From CAVTWS01 sp963738445 (lineage in GTDB: Bacteria > Actinomycetota > Acidimicrobiia > Acidimicrobiales > SHLQ01), in NCBI GenBank assembly GCA_963738445.1, contig CAVTWS010000004.1, forward strand, positions 310,001 through 374,000: a stretch of DNA of 64,000 bases. Direction: 5' to 3'. The notes under the pieces are model-generated. The model was not told the origin of the DNA, searched no databases, and saw only the letters and a program-made list of their open reading frames with translations. The position numbers were made by a program, and so were the translations under genes. This document shows, piece after piece, positions 54,568 through 63,629 of this stretch; positions within the stretch are counted from its first letter, which is position 1; each line of letters begins with the position of its first letter.

Positions 54568-55996
54568 ATGAGCGACCGACCCACGACCCTCGGAGCCCTT
54601 CGCGCCTCCGGCTGGCGATCCGTCCCCGTCAAGGAGGAGATCCGGCGCAACGCCATCACCCGCATCCGCGAGGGTGAGCCGCTCTTCGCCGAGGTGCTCG
54701 GCTACGAGAACACCGTGTTGCCCCAGCTGGAGACGGCCATCCTGGCCGGGCACGACGTCATCTTCCTCGGCGAACGGGGGCAGGCCAAGACCCGCATGAT
54801 CCGGTCGCTCACCGGACTGCTCGACGAGTGGATGCCGATCGTGGCCGGATCGGAGATCAACGACGATCCGTACGGGCCCATCTCCACCCACGCCCGCTCG
54901 CTCGTGCAGGAGATGGGCGACGACACCCCGATCGCCTGGGTGAATCGAGACGACCGCTACGGCGAGAAGCTCGCCACGCCCGATACGTCGATCGCCGACC
55001 TCATCGGCGAGGTCGACCCGATCAAGGTCGCCGAGGGTCGGTACCTGTCCGACGAGCTCACGCTCCACTACGGGCTGGTGCCGCGAACCAACCGCGGCAT
55101 CTTCGCCATCAACGAGCTCCCCGATCTGGCCGAGCGCATCCAGGTCGGGTTGTTGAACGTCCTCGAGGAACGAGATGTCCAGATCCGGGGCTACAAGATC
55201 CGGCTTCCCGTCGACGTGATGCTGGTCGCCTCGGCCAATCCCGAGGACTACACGAACCGGGGCCGCATCATCACGCCGCTCAAGGACCGTTTCGGCTCCC
55301 AGATCCGCACGCACTACCCGCTCGAACGTCTCTGTCGAGATGGACATCGTGCAGCAGGAAGCTTCTCTGCCCGCGTACGAAGGTGTGCGGGTACTCGTCC
55401 CGGACTACATGGCCGAGATCGTCACCACCCTCAGCCACCTGGCCCGCCAGAGCCCCCAGATCAACCAGCGGTCCGGCGTGTCGGTTCGCATGTCGGTGAC
55501 CAACTTCGAGGCGTTGGTGGCCAACGCCCTCCGGCGGACGTTGCGCCAGGGCGAGGCCGATGTGGTGCCGCGCGTCTGCGATCTCGATGCTCTCGCGGCG
55601 TCGACCTCGGGCAAGGTGGAGTTCGAGACGCTCGACGAAGGCCGGGAATCGGAGATCCTCGATCACCTGGTCAGAGCGGCCACCCTCGCCGTGTTCAAGG
55701 CGGCGGTGCCGCCGGACACGCACCGGGCCATCGTCGACGCGTTCGACGACGGCATCGTCGCCCGCACGGGCGATGACGTGTCCGTCGCCGAGATCGCCGC
55801 GCTGGCCGATCAGGTGCCCTCGTTGAAAGCCGCAGTCGATGCCGTCCTCGCCGACGAGGACATCGAAGCCAGCCCGGGGGTCGTGGCCAGCGTCGTCGAG
55901 TTCGTGCTCGAGGGTCTGCACCTGTCGAAGCGGCTGAACAAGGACCGCATCCGCGATGGCGGCGGCCAGAAGGCGCAGTACCGCAAGCGCTCCTGA
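54568..55996 (+). pseudogene. Chelatase-like AAA+ ATPase (MoxR/BchI type), one frame break
   Basis: AAA+ ATPase of the group containing mycobacterial Rv0958. Walker A is FLGERGQAKTRM, Walker B region is GIFAINELPDLAERIQVGLL, and sensor region is MLVASANPEDYTNRGRIITP. After RTHYPLE the frame shifts by one base near 55320-55330 and resumes with VEMDIVQQEASLPAYEGV to the end at 55996. The joined product is about 475 aa, normal for the group. These ATPases work with VWA proteins, and a suitable partner is at 60537-62576. Loss of function is not evident; sequence error is likely. Confidence 0.85.
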
Positions 55997-56013
55997 GCAG
56001 CCGGGCTCCTGCC

Positions 56014-57021
56014 ATGGGCGCAAAGGTCAGCCGACCACGGAAGACGAGCAGTCCTGGGGCCGCGGTCTCGTCCGACCTCATCGTGCTGCTCGCCGTCGAC
56101 CTCGATCGTCCTGAGATCGGTGAGACGTCGTCGATGGCCGAGGTCGTCGAGGCCACGGTTCGGAGATCCGTTCAGCGATTGCTCGATCATCTGCCGCAGG
56201 CGCTCGCCGGCGACGATGTCGAGGCGGTGCACCAGACGCGTGTGGCGGTCCGCCGCCTTCGCTCGGATCTGCGGACCTTCAGCCGTTATGTGGATCGTGA
56301 GCGCATCGAGCCGTGGCAGGCACCCCTGGGGCGACTGGCCTCAACTCTGGGATCGATTCGCGACCTCGACGTCGTGTCGGCCGGGCTGACGAAATGCCTC
56401 GACGGCGGTGCACACGAGATTCTGGATCCCGATGCGGTGCCCCAGATTCTCGACGCAGTCGCCGCCGAGCTCCGACGAGCTCGGGGTGCTCTCCGGCCGT
56501 TCGTGGGCGAGGAGCCCGGGGTCGTCTGGTTGGAGCAACTCGTCGAGTTCGCCCGGAGCCCGGCGCTCCGCAACGTGGCGCCGGTATCCCGGCGCTCTGC
56601 GATGGTGGAGCGTCGCGACGTCGTCGACGCCATGCGAGCGCTCGTGCGGCGGCGCTGGCTCAGTGTGGAAGAGGCGGTTCGGGCGCTGCCCGAACCGCCT
56701 CCCCTCGATTCGTTGCATCGTGTTCGTATCAAGGTCAAACGAGCTCGTTACGCCGCTGAGGCGAGTGTGCCCATCCTCGGTCGGCCGGCGAGTCGATTTG
56801 CTCGACGGGCGGCCGACCTCCAGGACATCTTGGGCGAGTTGAACGACGCCGCCACCGCACGATCCGAGCTTCGCCGGCTGGCTGCGACCCTGCCGGCACC
56901 AGTCGCCTTCGCGGCGGGCCAGCTGGCCGAACTCTGGTGGGCCGAAGCGACGGTGAACGCCGCCCGGTGGCGATCCGCCTACACACGGCTTGCTCGGTCC
57001 GGTGCCCGATTCGGTCGGTAG
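56014..57021 (+). CDS. CHAD-domain protein
   Basis: 335 aa, an all-helical CHAD domain. The family pattern of conserved histidines and basic residues is visible in DDVEAVHQTRVAVRRLRSDLR (His with Arg) and again in LHRVRIKVKRARYAAE. CHAD proteins bind polyphosphate along a basic channel and often reside in polyphosphate granules. It is 17 bp after the chelatase-like gene in the same direction. Many helices are arginine-rich. No CYTH domain is attached. The start ATG at 56014 gives an extra basic tail of about 25 residues. Confidence 0.88.
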   Translation: MGAKVSRPRKTSSPGAAVSSDLIVLLAVDLDRPEIGETSSMAEVVEATVRRSVQRLLDHLPQALAGDDVEAVHQTRVAVRRLRSDLRTFSRYVDRERIEPWQAPLGRLASTLGSIRDLDVVSAGLTKCLDGGAHEILDPDAVPQILDAVAAELRRARGALRPFVGEEPGVVWLEQLVEFARSPALRNVAPVSRRSAMVERRDVVDAMRALVRRRWLSVEEAVRALPEPPPLDSLHRVRIKVKRARYAAEASVPILGRPASRFARRAADLQDILGELNDAATARSELRRLAATLPAPVAFAAGQLAELWWAEATVNAARWRSAYTRLARSGARFGR

Positions 57022-57093
57022 GAGAGCCTCGCTTCGGCTACGTCGCCTGAATCTCGGCCCGACGGTGGGCCGGCGTGACGAGCAGACATCACC

Positions 57094-57426
57094 ATGGCTG
57101 ACGCCGCTGACTTCCTGCCCGACGTCGAACGGTACCGACCCGGCGCGGACACCGCCGCCGTCGCCGGCATCGTGAAGCACCTGGGTATCGCGCTGGCGAA
57201 TCCGAAGGCCGATTCCGCCATGGTGGCGTGCTCGGATGCGTCCGAGCTCGATCGCGTTCGTGACAGCTGGCTCAAGCGCAAGTTGGCTCGCACCGAATCC
57301 GACAGCGACCTCGATGCCGCCGTTCAGGCCGTGTGCCAGGAGATGAACGCCGATAGCCGCAAGCAGCGGGTGACCTTCTACTACCTCCTGGCCGAGAACT
57401 TCGACGCCCTCGACTCGCTGCACTGA
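57094..57426 (+). CDS. DUF2853-family protein
   Basis: 110 aa, small acidic helical protein. The pattern DFLPDVERYRPGADTAAVAGIVKHLG and ELDRVRDSWLKRKL fits DUF2853. Function is unknown. It is cytosolic, with no membrane segment, and stands 72 bp after the CHAD gene. It converges with the GH1-like gene at a 5-bp gap. Confidence 0.82.
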   Translation: MADAADFLPDVERYRPGADTAAVAGIVKHLGIALANPKADSAMVACSDASELDRVRDSWLKRKLARTESDSDLDAAVQAVCQEMNADSRKQRVTFYYLLAENFDALDSLH

Positions 57427-57431
57427 CGGCT

Positions 57432-58634
57432 TCAGGCGGGTGAACCGGCGGCCGCCGCGGAGGCGAACCGATCGGCGGCGGTCTTGCGACGTCGATCGCG
57501 ATCGAGCAGACCGCGACGGCCCCGGAAACCCCGTTCGCCGTCGTAGCCGTCGATGCCGGTGTCGTGGAAGTAGCCCCGGAGGTCGACCCCGTCCTTGCGG
57601 GCCAGGCCCATCTGGCGCACCGTCTCGCGGAGCAGCTCGTCCCGCCAGTCCTCGTCGTCGGTCGTGACCCCGTTGCCGGCGACGACGACCGGCCGCCCGG
57701 TGGCGTCGTACGCCCGATGGACGACCTCACCCAACTCCTCGGCGTTGGGTGCGAATCCCGTGCCGTCGGATCGGTCGCCTTCGGGCCAGGACCGGAACTG
57801 CCCGGCGACATCCACCCCGATGGGATGGTGGTAGACGACACCGATGAGGTCGAAGGCCCCGACCAGTTCGGGGCGTTCGACCGGTGCGCGCCAGGGCAAC
57901 TGGAGGCGGCCCTCGCCGATGCACGAGGTCCAGCTGCGCCAGAGAAGGTCGTCCACGAACCGGGCCTGCGCCGAACTGTCAGCGTCGGCGCGTCGCACAG
58001 TCGGCGTACCGAACACTCCCATCACCGGTGCCGAACCGCTGCGAAGGAGCCGCCACGCGGTGAACGCCGCCTCCAGAGCACCAGTGATGGCGTCTCGGGC
58101 CGCGTCGGGTTCCGTGCGGCCCGGTGGGCGAGTGCCCAGCTGGTAGCCGCGGATGGCCCACCCGACAGGGTCCTCGATCGGCGACCAGCCGCCGGCCAGA
58201 TCCTCGAACGTCTCCGCACATCGGTCGACGTGTCGGGCCCAGATCCGTTCGACGTTGGTCAGCTCGGCGAAACCGCCCTCGTCGTCGCTGAACCACCCGG
58301 GCAGCGTGCCGTGGTGCAGGGTCACCCACGGTCGTAGGCCGGCGGAGCGGGCCGAGGTCAAGATGTCGCGGTACGACTCGACCGCTTCGCTCGACCAGCG
58401 ACCCGGCTCGGGTTCGAGGCGCGCCCATTCGACGGTGATCCGGATGTCGGAGCAGCCGAGCCCGGCGAGCAGGCGATGGTCGTCCCGATGGTTGGTGGCG
58501 TAGCCGTTGCCGTCCAGGGAGGGTGGCACCCGGTCGGTGCGCTCCCAGGCCGACCAGTCGGCGGTCGGCGCGACTCCCTCCGAGGCGAGCGACGATGTGG
58601 TAACGCCCCAGATGAAGTCGGTGTCGACGCTCAT
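57432..58634 (-). CDS. GH1-like protein with a missing nucleophile
   Basis: 400 aa, fold of family 1 beta-glucosidases. FIWGVTTSSLASEG, DIRITVEWARLEPEPG and LHHGTLPGWFSD correspond to the first strands. The acid/base glutamate is kept in SPIEDPVG (usually TxNEP), but the nucleophile segment reads VVVAGNGVTTDDEDWR in place of the usual ITENG, so the catalytic Glu has become Gly. Retaining hydrolysis is therefore unlikely. It may be a binding protein or a non-standard enzyme. It is 16 bp after the MaoC gene, in the same direction. No frameshift is needed. Confidence 0.8.
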   Translation of the reverse strand: MSVDTDFIWGVTTSSLASEGVAPTADWSAWERTDRVPPSLDGNGYATNHRDDHRLLAGLGCSDIRITVEWARLEPEPGRWSSEAVESYRDILTSARSAGLRPWVTLHHGTLPGWFSDDEGGFAELTNVERIWARHVDRCAETFEDLAGGWSPIEDPVGWAIRGYQLGTRPPGRTEPDAARDAITGALEAAFTAWRLLRSGSAPVMGVFGTPTVRRADADSSAQARFVDDLLWRSWTSCIGEGRLQLPWRAPVERPELVGAFDLIGVVYHHPIGVDVAGQFRSWPEGDRSDGTGFAPNAEELGEVVHRAYDATGRPVVVAGNGVTTDDEDWRDELLRETVRQMGLARKDGVDLRGYFHDTGIDGYDGERGFRGRRGLLDRDRRRKTAADRFASAAAAGSPA

Positions 58635-58650
58635 GTGGGGAGCAGCGCGT

Positions 58651-59502
58651 TCAATCGAACTGGAGGATGCCGCCGTCGATCACGGTGGTGTCCCCCACCT
58701 TGGTGATGAAGTTGGCCGTGGAGCCGGACACCCAGATGTGCACGTCGAGCTGGTCGCCGGGCATGACCGGGCTGGAGAACCGCACGCCCATGTGTTTGAA
58801 GCGGGCGGGATCGCTCCCACACAACGTGTGGAGCAGCGCCCGACCGGTGAACCCGAACGTGCACAGCCCGTGCAGGATCGGTTTCGGGAATCCGGCCATC
58901 TGGGCGAACTGCGGGTCGGCGTGCAGCGGGTTGCGGTCGCCGTTGAGGCGATACAGGAGCGCCTGATCGGGTCGAGTCTGATAGCTGACGACGTGGTCGG
59001 CGGGGCGGCCCGGATCGAACGGTTCGTTGGACGGCCCCCGATCGCGGCCCCAGCCGCCTTCGCCGCGGATGAACATGCTGGTCTCGGTGCTCCACAAGGG
59101 AGCACCCGTCGCCGCGTCGACGGTGCTGCCCTCGAGCACCACCACCGCCGCCTTGCCCTTGTCCCAGATCGCCTTCACCCGGGACGAGCCACGGCCGCGC
59201 CCTTCGGGCTGGAGCGGCTGGTGCAAGGTGATCGCCTGGGCTCCGTGCACCAGGTTGGCCAACTCGAAGTCGCCGAAGTCCGGGCCCTTGGCGCCGGCCG
59301 CGCCGCCCATCACGACGACCTGGGTCGGCAGGGCCTTCTGCTTCACCCCGATGCTGTTCTCGGTCGTGAACTCCAACTCGAATCCGGTCGGGTCGAGCAC
59401 CCCGGCGCCGACCCCCAACGCGTAGAGCAGGCTGTCCTTGGAGGCCCAGCTGAACTCGGCCTCGTCGCCTTGGGCACCGACGGCGTCAGGGTTGATGGGC
59501 AT
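58651..59502 (-). CDS. MaoC-type enoyl-CoA hydratase 2 (double hotdog)
   Basis: 283 aa. The N-terminal hotdog begins with FSWASKDSLLYALGVGAG; the C-terminal one has the hydratase motif YRLNGDRNPLHADPQFAQMAGF and PILHGLCTFG with the Asp-His pair. It resembles the hydratase part of peroxisomal HSD17B4 and the mycobacterial steroid side-chain enzymes, so a bulky-acyl or steroid CoA substrate is plausible. The start is at 59502; the frame beyond overlaps the PaaI gene. A short gap leads to the GH1-like gene. Confidence 0.88.
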   Translation of the reverse strand: MPINPDAVGAQGDEAEFSWASKDSLLYALGVGAGVLDPTGFELEFTTENSIGVKQKALPTQVVVMGGAAGAKGPDFGDFELANLVHGAQAITLHQPLQPEGRGRGSSRVKAIWDKGKAAVVVLEGSTVDAATGAPLWSTETSMFIRGEGGWGRDRGPSNEPFDPGRPADHVVSYQTRPDQALLYRLNGDRNPLHADPQFAQMAGFPKPILHGLCTFGFTGRALLHTLCGSDPARFKHMGVRFSSPVMPGDQLDVHIWVSGSTANFITKVGDTTVIDGGILQFD

Positions 59503-59604
59503 GGCGTCTCTCCTCGAGCGAACGGTCGTGCAGAACGGCGCGACGGTAGCGCACCGCCCGCGTCGACACGCACTTGCGGTGGCGGGTCGTGACACGATGC
59601 TGCG

Positions 59605-60291
59605 GTGTCGACGAACTCCCATCTCAACCAACCCGGTGGAGCTTTCCGGGCCAGCCTCCACCCGGCGATCGCCGGCCGCGAGCAGGAGTTGCGCCGCCTG
59701 ACCGACGCTGTGCGCCGCCTGATCGACGCCGCCGTCTGCCACGTTGCCGACGCGGAGACGACCGCCCTTCTCGCCGGCCAGATCGCGGCGCTCGCCGAGG
59801 CGCTGGACGCGCACCGGCTGGCCGAGCCCCCGCCGCGGTACCACCACGAGACCCCGGAACCGGCCGAGCCCCACGACCGCTTCCAGTACGACGTCGTGAT
59901 GGGCCTCTACAACCCGGTGGCGCTGCCGGTGGAGCTGACGTGGGCGCCGCCCGTCGCCTCCGGCCGAGCCACGTTCACGACTGCGTACGAGGGCCCACCG
60001 GGCTGTGTGCACGGGGCGGTCATCGCCGGCGCCTTCGACCAGGTGTTCAACGTCGCCAACCTGGCCGAAGGGGTCGCCGGGCCGACCCGCCGGCTGGAGA
60101 TCAGCTACGAACGCCCGACACTGCTGCACCAGCCGCTCGTCCTGGAGGCGCACGTCGAGCGGGTCGAGGGACGGCGAGTCACCACGATGGGTCAGATCAT
60201 CCAGGGCGAGCAGGTGACCGCCCGCGCGGTGGGGGAGTTCGTCCAACTCAACCGTGACCTGATCGACAAGCTCGCCGGCACCAAACCCTGA
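59605..60291 (+). CDS. PaaI-type hotdog thioesterase-like protein
   Basis: 228 aa. The last 130 residues form a hotdog with YEGPPGCVHGAVIAGAFDQVFNVANL, where the HG patch and following acid align with 4HBT-type thioesterases. About 90 helical residues come first (EQELRRLTDAVRRLIDAAV), an unusual extension. It would hydrolyse acyl-CoA esters. Start is GTG 59605. It diverges from the MaoC gene, so the two could share control. Confidence 0.85.
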   Translation: MSTNSHLNQPGGAFRASLHPAIAGREQELRRLTDAVRRLIDAAVCHVADAETTALLAGQIAALAEALDAHRLAEPPPRYHHETPEPAEPHDRFQYDVVMGLYNPVALPVELTWAPPVASGRATFTTAYEGPPGCVHGAVIAGAFDQVFNVANLAEGVAGPTRRLEISYERPTLLHQPLVLEAHVERVEGRRVTTMGQIIQGEQVTARAVGEFVQLNRDLIDKLAGTKP

Positions 60292-60298
60292 ATCGTTG

Positions 60299-60330
60299 AC
60301 CCACCCTCCGACCCGGCCGGGAGGGGGTGG
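60299..60330 (+). terminator. GC-rich hairpin after PaaI-like gene
   Basis: CCACCCTCC pairs with GGAGGGGGTGG (two extra G residues bulged) a few bases after the PaaI stop. Its location suggests a terminator. No U-run. Confidence 0.45.
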
Positions 60331-60536
60331 CCGGATCGGCTGGGGTGGGTCGGCAGCCGGCCGCCCATCAGGGGGATCAGCGTGACGACCGGGCGCCCTC
60401 ACGGTACGTGGGCACCGTGAACGGAGGTCGGCCGGTGAGTGGCGACGGAGTGAACGCTCGGACATCGCTCGCAGGCATCGGCCACGGCGCCGGATGGGGC
60501 ACGACGGGCCTCGGGCCGACCCGGTACTGTCGGGGC

Positions 60537-62576
60537 ATGGTCTTTCGTCGCCGCCGCGCCCGCCGCTCGCCCGACACCATCACGTACTCGCGATGGGACG
60601 GCTCCCAGGTCGGGTTCGAGGTCGGGGCCGATGACGTGCTCGAGGCCATGGCCGACGAGTTGCTGTACCACGGCAACCTAGACAACGCCCTGCGCCAGCT
60701 CATGCGTCGCGGCTTCGAGGATCGCAACGGCGAGCGCGTCCAGGGCATCAACGAGTTGCTCGAGAAGCTGCGCGAGCAACGGCGGGAGCGGCTCGAGAAG
60801 TTCGATCTCGGAGGCGTGTACGACGACATCGCCGGTGATCTCCGCGACGTGGTCGAGCAGGAGCGTCAGGCCCTCGATCAACTCCGACACGACGCGGAGC
60901 AGAACTCCGACGAACGGGCCCGTGAGCTCATCGACACATCGACCACCGAGAAGAACCTGCAACTCGACCTTCTACCCAACGACCTGGCGGGACAGGTTCG
61001 TGGGCTCCAGAACTACGAGTTCACCAGCGCCGAGGCGCAGGAGAAGTTCGAGGAACTGCTCGACCGGCTCCGCCAGCAGCTGATGCAGCAGATGGTCGAC
61101 CAGATGTCGGGCGCCGTCCAGAACATGACACCCGAGGACATGGCGCGCATGAAGGACATGCTCGCCGCGCTGAACGACATGCTCGAGCAACGAGCCCAGG
61201 GCAACGAGCCGGACTTCGCCCGGTTCATGGAGGAGTTCGGCGACTTCTTCCCCGAGAACCCGCAGACCCTCGACGAGTTGCTCGAGGTGATGGCGCAGCG
61301 CATGGCGGCGATGCAGCGGATGCTGGCCTCCATGACCCCCGAGCAGCGCGCCCAGCTCCAGCAGCTGTCCGATCAACTGCTCGACGACATGGACCTGCAG
61401 TGGCAGGTGGGCCAGCTCGGCGAGAACCTCCGGCAGCTGTTCCCGCAGATGGGGTGGGACCAATCGGTCGACTTCAGCGGCTCGGATCCCCTCGATTTCT
61501 CCTCGGCCATGGAGGTGATGAACGAGATCGGTGATCTCGATCAGCTCGAGCGGATGATGACCGGCGCGCTCAACCCGGCCGAGTTGGCCGAGGTCGACCC
61601 CGAACGGGTGCGTGAGCTGCTCGGCAAGGACGCCGGCGACAGCCTCGAACGCATCTCCGAGCTGACTCGCATGCTCGAGCAGGCGGGGTACGTGCAGCGC
61701 AAGGACGGCCAGCTGGAGATGACCGCCAAGGCCATCCGGCGCATCGGTCAGCAGGCGTTGGGCGACATCTTCCGCAAGCTCAGCCAGGACCGAGGGGGCC
61801 AGCACGAGATCGAGCGGGCCGGGACCGGTCACGAGCGGGCGTACGAGACCAAACCGTACGAGTTCGGCGATCCGTTCAACCTGGACATCGGCCGCACCAT
61901 TCGCAACGCCATCCGCCGAACCGGCGGGGGAACCCCGGTGCGCCTCTCGCCTGACGACTTCGAGGTGGAGAAGACCGAGCACACCGTCCGGTCGTCGACC
62001 GTGCTGATGCTCGACCTGTCCTTGTCGATGCCCATGCGGGACAACTTCTTGCCCGCCAAGAAGGTCGCCATGGCCCTGCACTCGCTGATCTCGAGCCAGT
62101 ATCCACGGGACTACCTCGGGATCGTCACCTTCGCCGCCGTCGCCCACGAGATCCGCCCCGAGGACCTTCCCAAGGTCATGTGGGACTACGACTACGGCAC
62201 CAACATGCAGCACGGCTTGACCCTGGCCCGCCGCATGCTGGCCCGCCAGAGCGGCACCAAGCAGATCATCATGATCACCGATGGTGAACCCACCGCCCAC
62301 CTGATGACCGACGGCCGGCCGTACTTCAGCTACCCACCGTCCCGGGAGACACTGGAGCTCACCCTCACCGAGGTGGCGCGTTGCACCCGCGATCGCATCC
62401 GGATCAACACGTTCATGCTCGACGCCACCTCCTCGTTGAGCAGGTTCGTCGAGCAGATGAGCAAGATGAACGGCGGCCGGGCGTTCTTCACCACGAACGA
62501 GGACCTCGGCGATTACGTGCTGGTCGATTTCGTCGAGCAGCGTCGCAAGATGCAGCGCGGCACCCGGTCCGCCTGA
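60537..62576 (+). CDS. VWA-domain protein (partner of the chelatase-like ATPase)
   Basis: 679 aa, resembles mycobacterial Rv0959. The N-terminal two-thirds are helical and glutamine/glutamate-rich (LRQQLMQQMVDQMSGAV), and the C-terminal von Willebrand A domain has the metal site LMLDLSLSMP (DxSxS) and MITDGEPTAH. With a BchI-type AAA+ ATPase (54568-55996) it would form a chelatase-like or metal-insertion complex. The two genes are adjacent in mycobacteria; here six kilobases separate their starts. ATG 60537 is the plausible start. It is cytosolic. The target is unknown. Confidence 0.88.
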   Translation: MVFRRRRARRSPDTITYSRWDGSQVGFEVGADDVLEAMADELLYHGNLDNALRQLMRRGFEDRNGERVQGINELLEKLREQRRERLEKFDLGGVYDDIAGDLRDVVEQERQALDQLRHDAEQNSDERARELIDTSTTEKNLQLDLLPNDLAGQVRGLQNYEFTSAEAQEKFEELLDRLRQQLMQQMVDQMSGAVQNMTPEDMARMKDMLAALNDMLEQRAQGNEPDFARFMEEFGDFFPENPQTLDELLEVMAQRMAAMQRMLASMTPEQRAQLQQLSDQLLDDMDLQWQVGQLGENLRQLFPQMGWDQSVDFSGSDPLDFSSAMEVMNEIGDLDQLERMMTGALNPAELAEVDPERVRELLGKDAGDSLERISELTRMLEQAGYVQRKDGQLEMTAKAIRRIGQQALGDIFRKLSQDRGGQHEIERAGTGHERAYETKPYEFGDPFNLDIGRTIRNAIRRTGGGTPVRLSPDDFEVEKTEHTVRSSTVLMLDLSLSMPMRDNFLPAKKVAMALHSLISSQYPRDYLGIVTFAAVAHEIRPEDLPKVMWDYDYGTNMQHGLTLARRMLARQSGTKQIIMITDGEPTAHLMTDGRPYFSYPPSRETLELTLTEVARCTRDRIRINTFMLDATSSLSRFVEQMSKMNGGRAFFTTNEDLGDYVLVDFVEQRRKMQRGTRSA

Positions 62577-62664
62577 TCCTCCGTGTCCTCGGGAGTGGTC
62601 GGACGCGGTGAAGGCTCCTCGCCCATCCCGGCAGGAAATGCGTTCCCGGTCTGGACACGGCCGA

Positions 62665-62685
62665 ATAACAGTGCTGTAATTACAC
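62665..62685. promoter_or_regulatory. AT-rich palindromes upstream of WhiB
   Basis: ACAG-TG-CTGT directly followed by the perfect 10-mer TGTAATTACA (62675-62684) lies about 140 bp before the WhiB ATG, in a long leader of 248 bp. The AT-richness stands out in this genome. A repressor site or promoter element is likely. Confidence 0.5.
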
Positions 62686-62824
62686 GGATCGAAGTTAAGC
62701 GACTCGGAGGAGTCGTCGTTCGTTTCCCGCCACGGGGACAGGCGACACCACTGCAGTTGCCGGCACGGCGGCCGGTCTGCCGACGACCGACGAGCAGAAC
62801 CGGCGCCGAGCCGGGAGGCGACCT

Positions 62825-63100
62825 ATGGCAGCGCAACAGACCGCGGAGGAAGACAAGTCCTGGCAGGACTACGCGAACTGCCTCGGCGTCGACCCCGATC
62901 TCTTCTTCCCCGAGCGTGGTGCATCGACGCGCGAGGCCAAGGAGGTCTGCCGCGGCTGCGTCGTCCGGGACGACTGCCTCGAGTACGCCCTGCGCAATGG
63001 TGAGAAGTTCGGCATCTGGGGCGGGATGAGTGAGCGCGAGCGCCGGCGCATCCGTCGCCAGCGCGCCATCGCCCGCGCCGCTGGTACCGCGACGGCCTGA
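62825..63100 (+). CDS. WhiB-family iron-sulfur transcription factor (WhiB2/WhmD-like)
   Basis: 91 aa. Four cysteines bind the [4Fe-4S] cluster: ANCLG, then EVCRGCVVRDDCLEY; the GIWGGMSERERRRIRRQR tail contacts sigma factor and DNA. The acidic start and spacing fit WhiB2/WhmD-type regulators of cell division and sporulation. Its final codons and stop are the first unit of a 31-bp tandem repeat. A palindromic region precedes it. TatA and another WhiB follow. WhiB proteins are restricted to Actinobacteria and their phages. Confidence 0.93.
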   Translation: MAAQQTAEEDKSWQDYANCLGVDPDLFFPERGASTREAKEVCRGCVVRDDCLEYALRNGEKFGIWGGMSERERRRIRRQRAIARAAGTATA

Positions 63101-63250
63101 GCCGGCGCCCAGCAACACCGCGACGGCCTGAGCCGGCGCCCAGCAACACCGCGACGGCCTGAGCCGGCGCCCAGCAACACCGCGACGGCCTGAGCCGGCG
63201 CCCAGCAACACCGCGACGGCCTGAGCCGGCGCCCAGCAACACCGCGACGG
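63086..63250 (+). repeat. 31-bp tandem repeat, five exact copies plus 10 bp
   Basis: Units at 63086, 63117, 63148, 63179 and 63210 are identical, with a 10-bp partial copy to 63250. The first unit includes the last four codons and the stop of WhiB; on the other strand each unit starts GGTGTTGCTGGGCGCC. Each holds the short dyad CGGC-CTGA-GCCG. No spacers, so not CRISPR. It shares GTGTTGCTGGG with the 23421 and 51402 repeats. Confidence 0.95.
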
Positions 63251-63315
63251 GTCGACCGCGCAGATCGCAGATCGGCGATTACCCTGGAGGGTGCCCGTCC
63301 TGGAAGGACTCACTC

Positions 63316-63492
63316 ATGGTGCTCGCCGCTCTGTCCACGAACGAATTGCTCATCGTTCTGCTCATCTTGCTGCTGGTTTTCGGTGGAGCTCAGCTTCCGA
63401 AGCTGGCGCGATCGCTGGGCCAGGCCCAGAAGGAGTTCAAGCAAGGCTTGGACGACGGCGCCAAGGGCACGGACGACACGACCAACGTGTAA
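63316..63492 (+). CDS. tatA: TatA/E-type twin-arginine translocase subunit
   Basis: 58 aa. The N-terminal membrane helix ELLIVLLILLLVFGGAQLP is followed by the FG hinge region and an amphipathic helix KLARSLGQAQKEFKQGLDD, then a short acidic tail. That is the TatA form, whose oligomers make the Tat pore for folded proteins. GGAAGG lies 8 bp before ATG 63316. It is short but typical for the family. No tatC or tatB is in this window. Confidence 0.9.
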   Translation: MVLAALSTNELLIVLLILLLVFGGAQLPKLARSLGQAQKEFKQGLDDGAKGTDDTTNV

Positions 63493-63541
63493 CCCGTCGA
63501 CACCCTCTCGGTGCCGACGCAGAGACCGTACGAACGAAGGA

Positions 63542-63567
63542 CAGGCCACCCCGGGCGGGGTGGCCTG
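63542..63567. terminator. Perfect hairpin after tatA
   Basis: CAGGCCACCCC (63542-63552) and GGGGTGGCCTG (63557-63567) form an 11-bp perfect stem with a 4-nt loop, between converging tatA and WhiB genes. Likely a bidirectional terminator. Confidence 0.7.
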
Positions 63568-63629
63568 TTGCGTGTTGGTGGTGATGGTGCCGAAGCTCGG
63601 CCGGCACTCCCCAAGGCGTGGGACCGCGG

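Noticed and set aside
52309..55347. 1012-aa minus-strand frame over the GGDEF-EAL gene
   Set aside because: Antisense shadow; the plus-strand frame has complete GGDEF and EAL motifs.
57432..58634. Frameshift as reason for the missing GH1 nucleophile
   Set aside because: The frame is open and family-like on both sides of VVVAGNGVTTDDEDW, so the change is a substitution, not a shift.
63086..63250. CRISPR array
   Set aside because: The 31-bp repeats are directly adjacent without spacers and no cas genes are present.
62513..63313. Minus-strand repetitive protein over the tandem array
   Set aside because: The repeated peptide is only the translation of the DNA repeat; the frame is antisense to WhiB and the VWA gene end.
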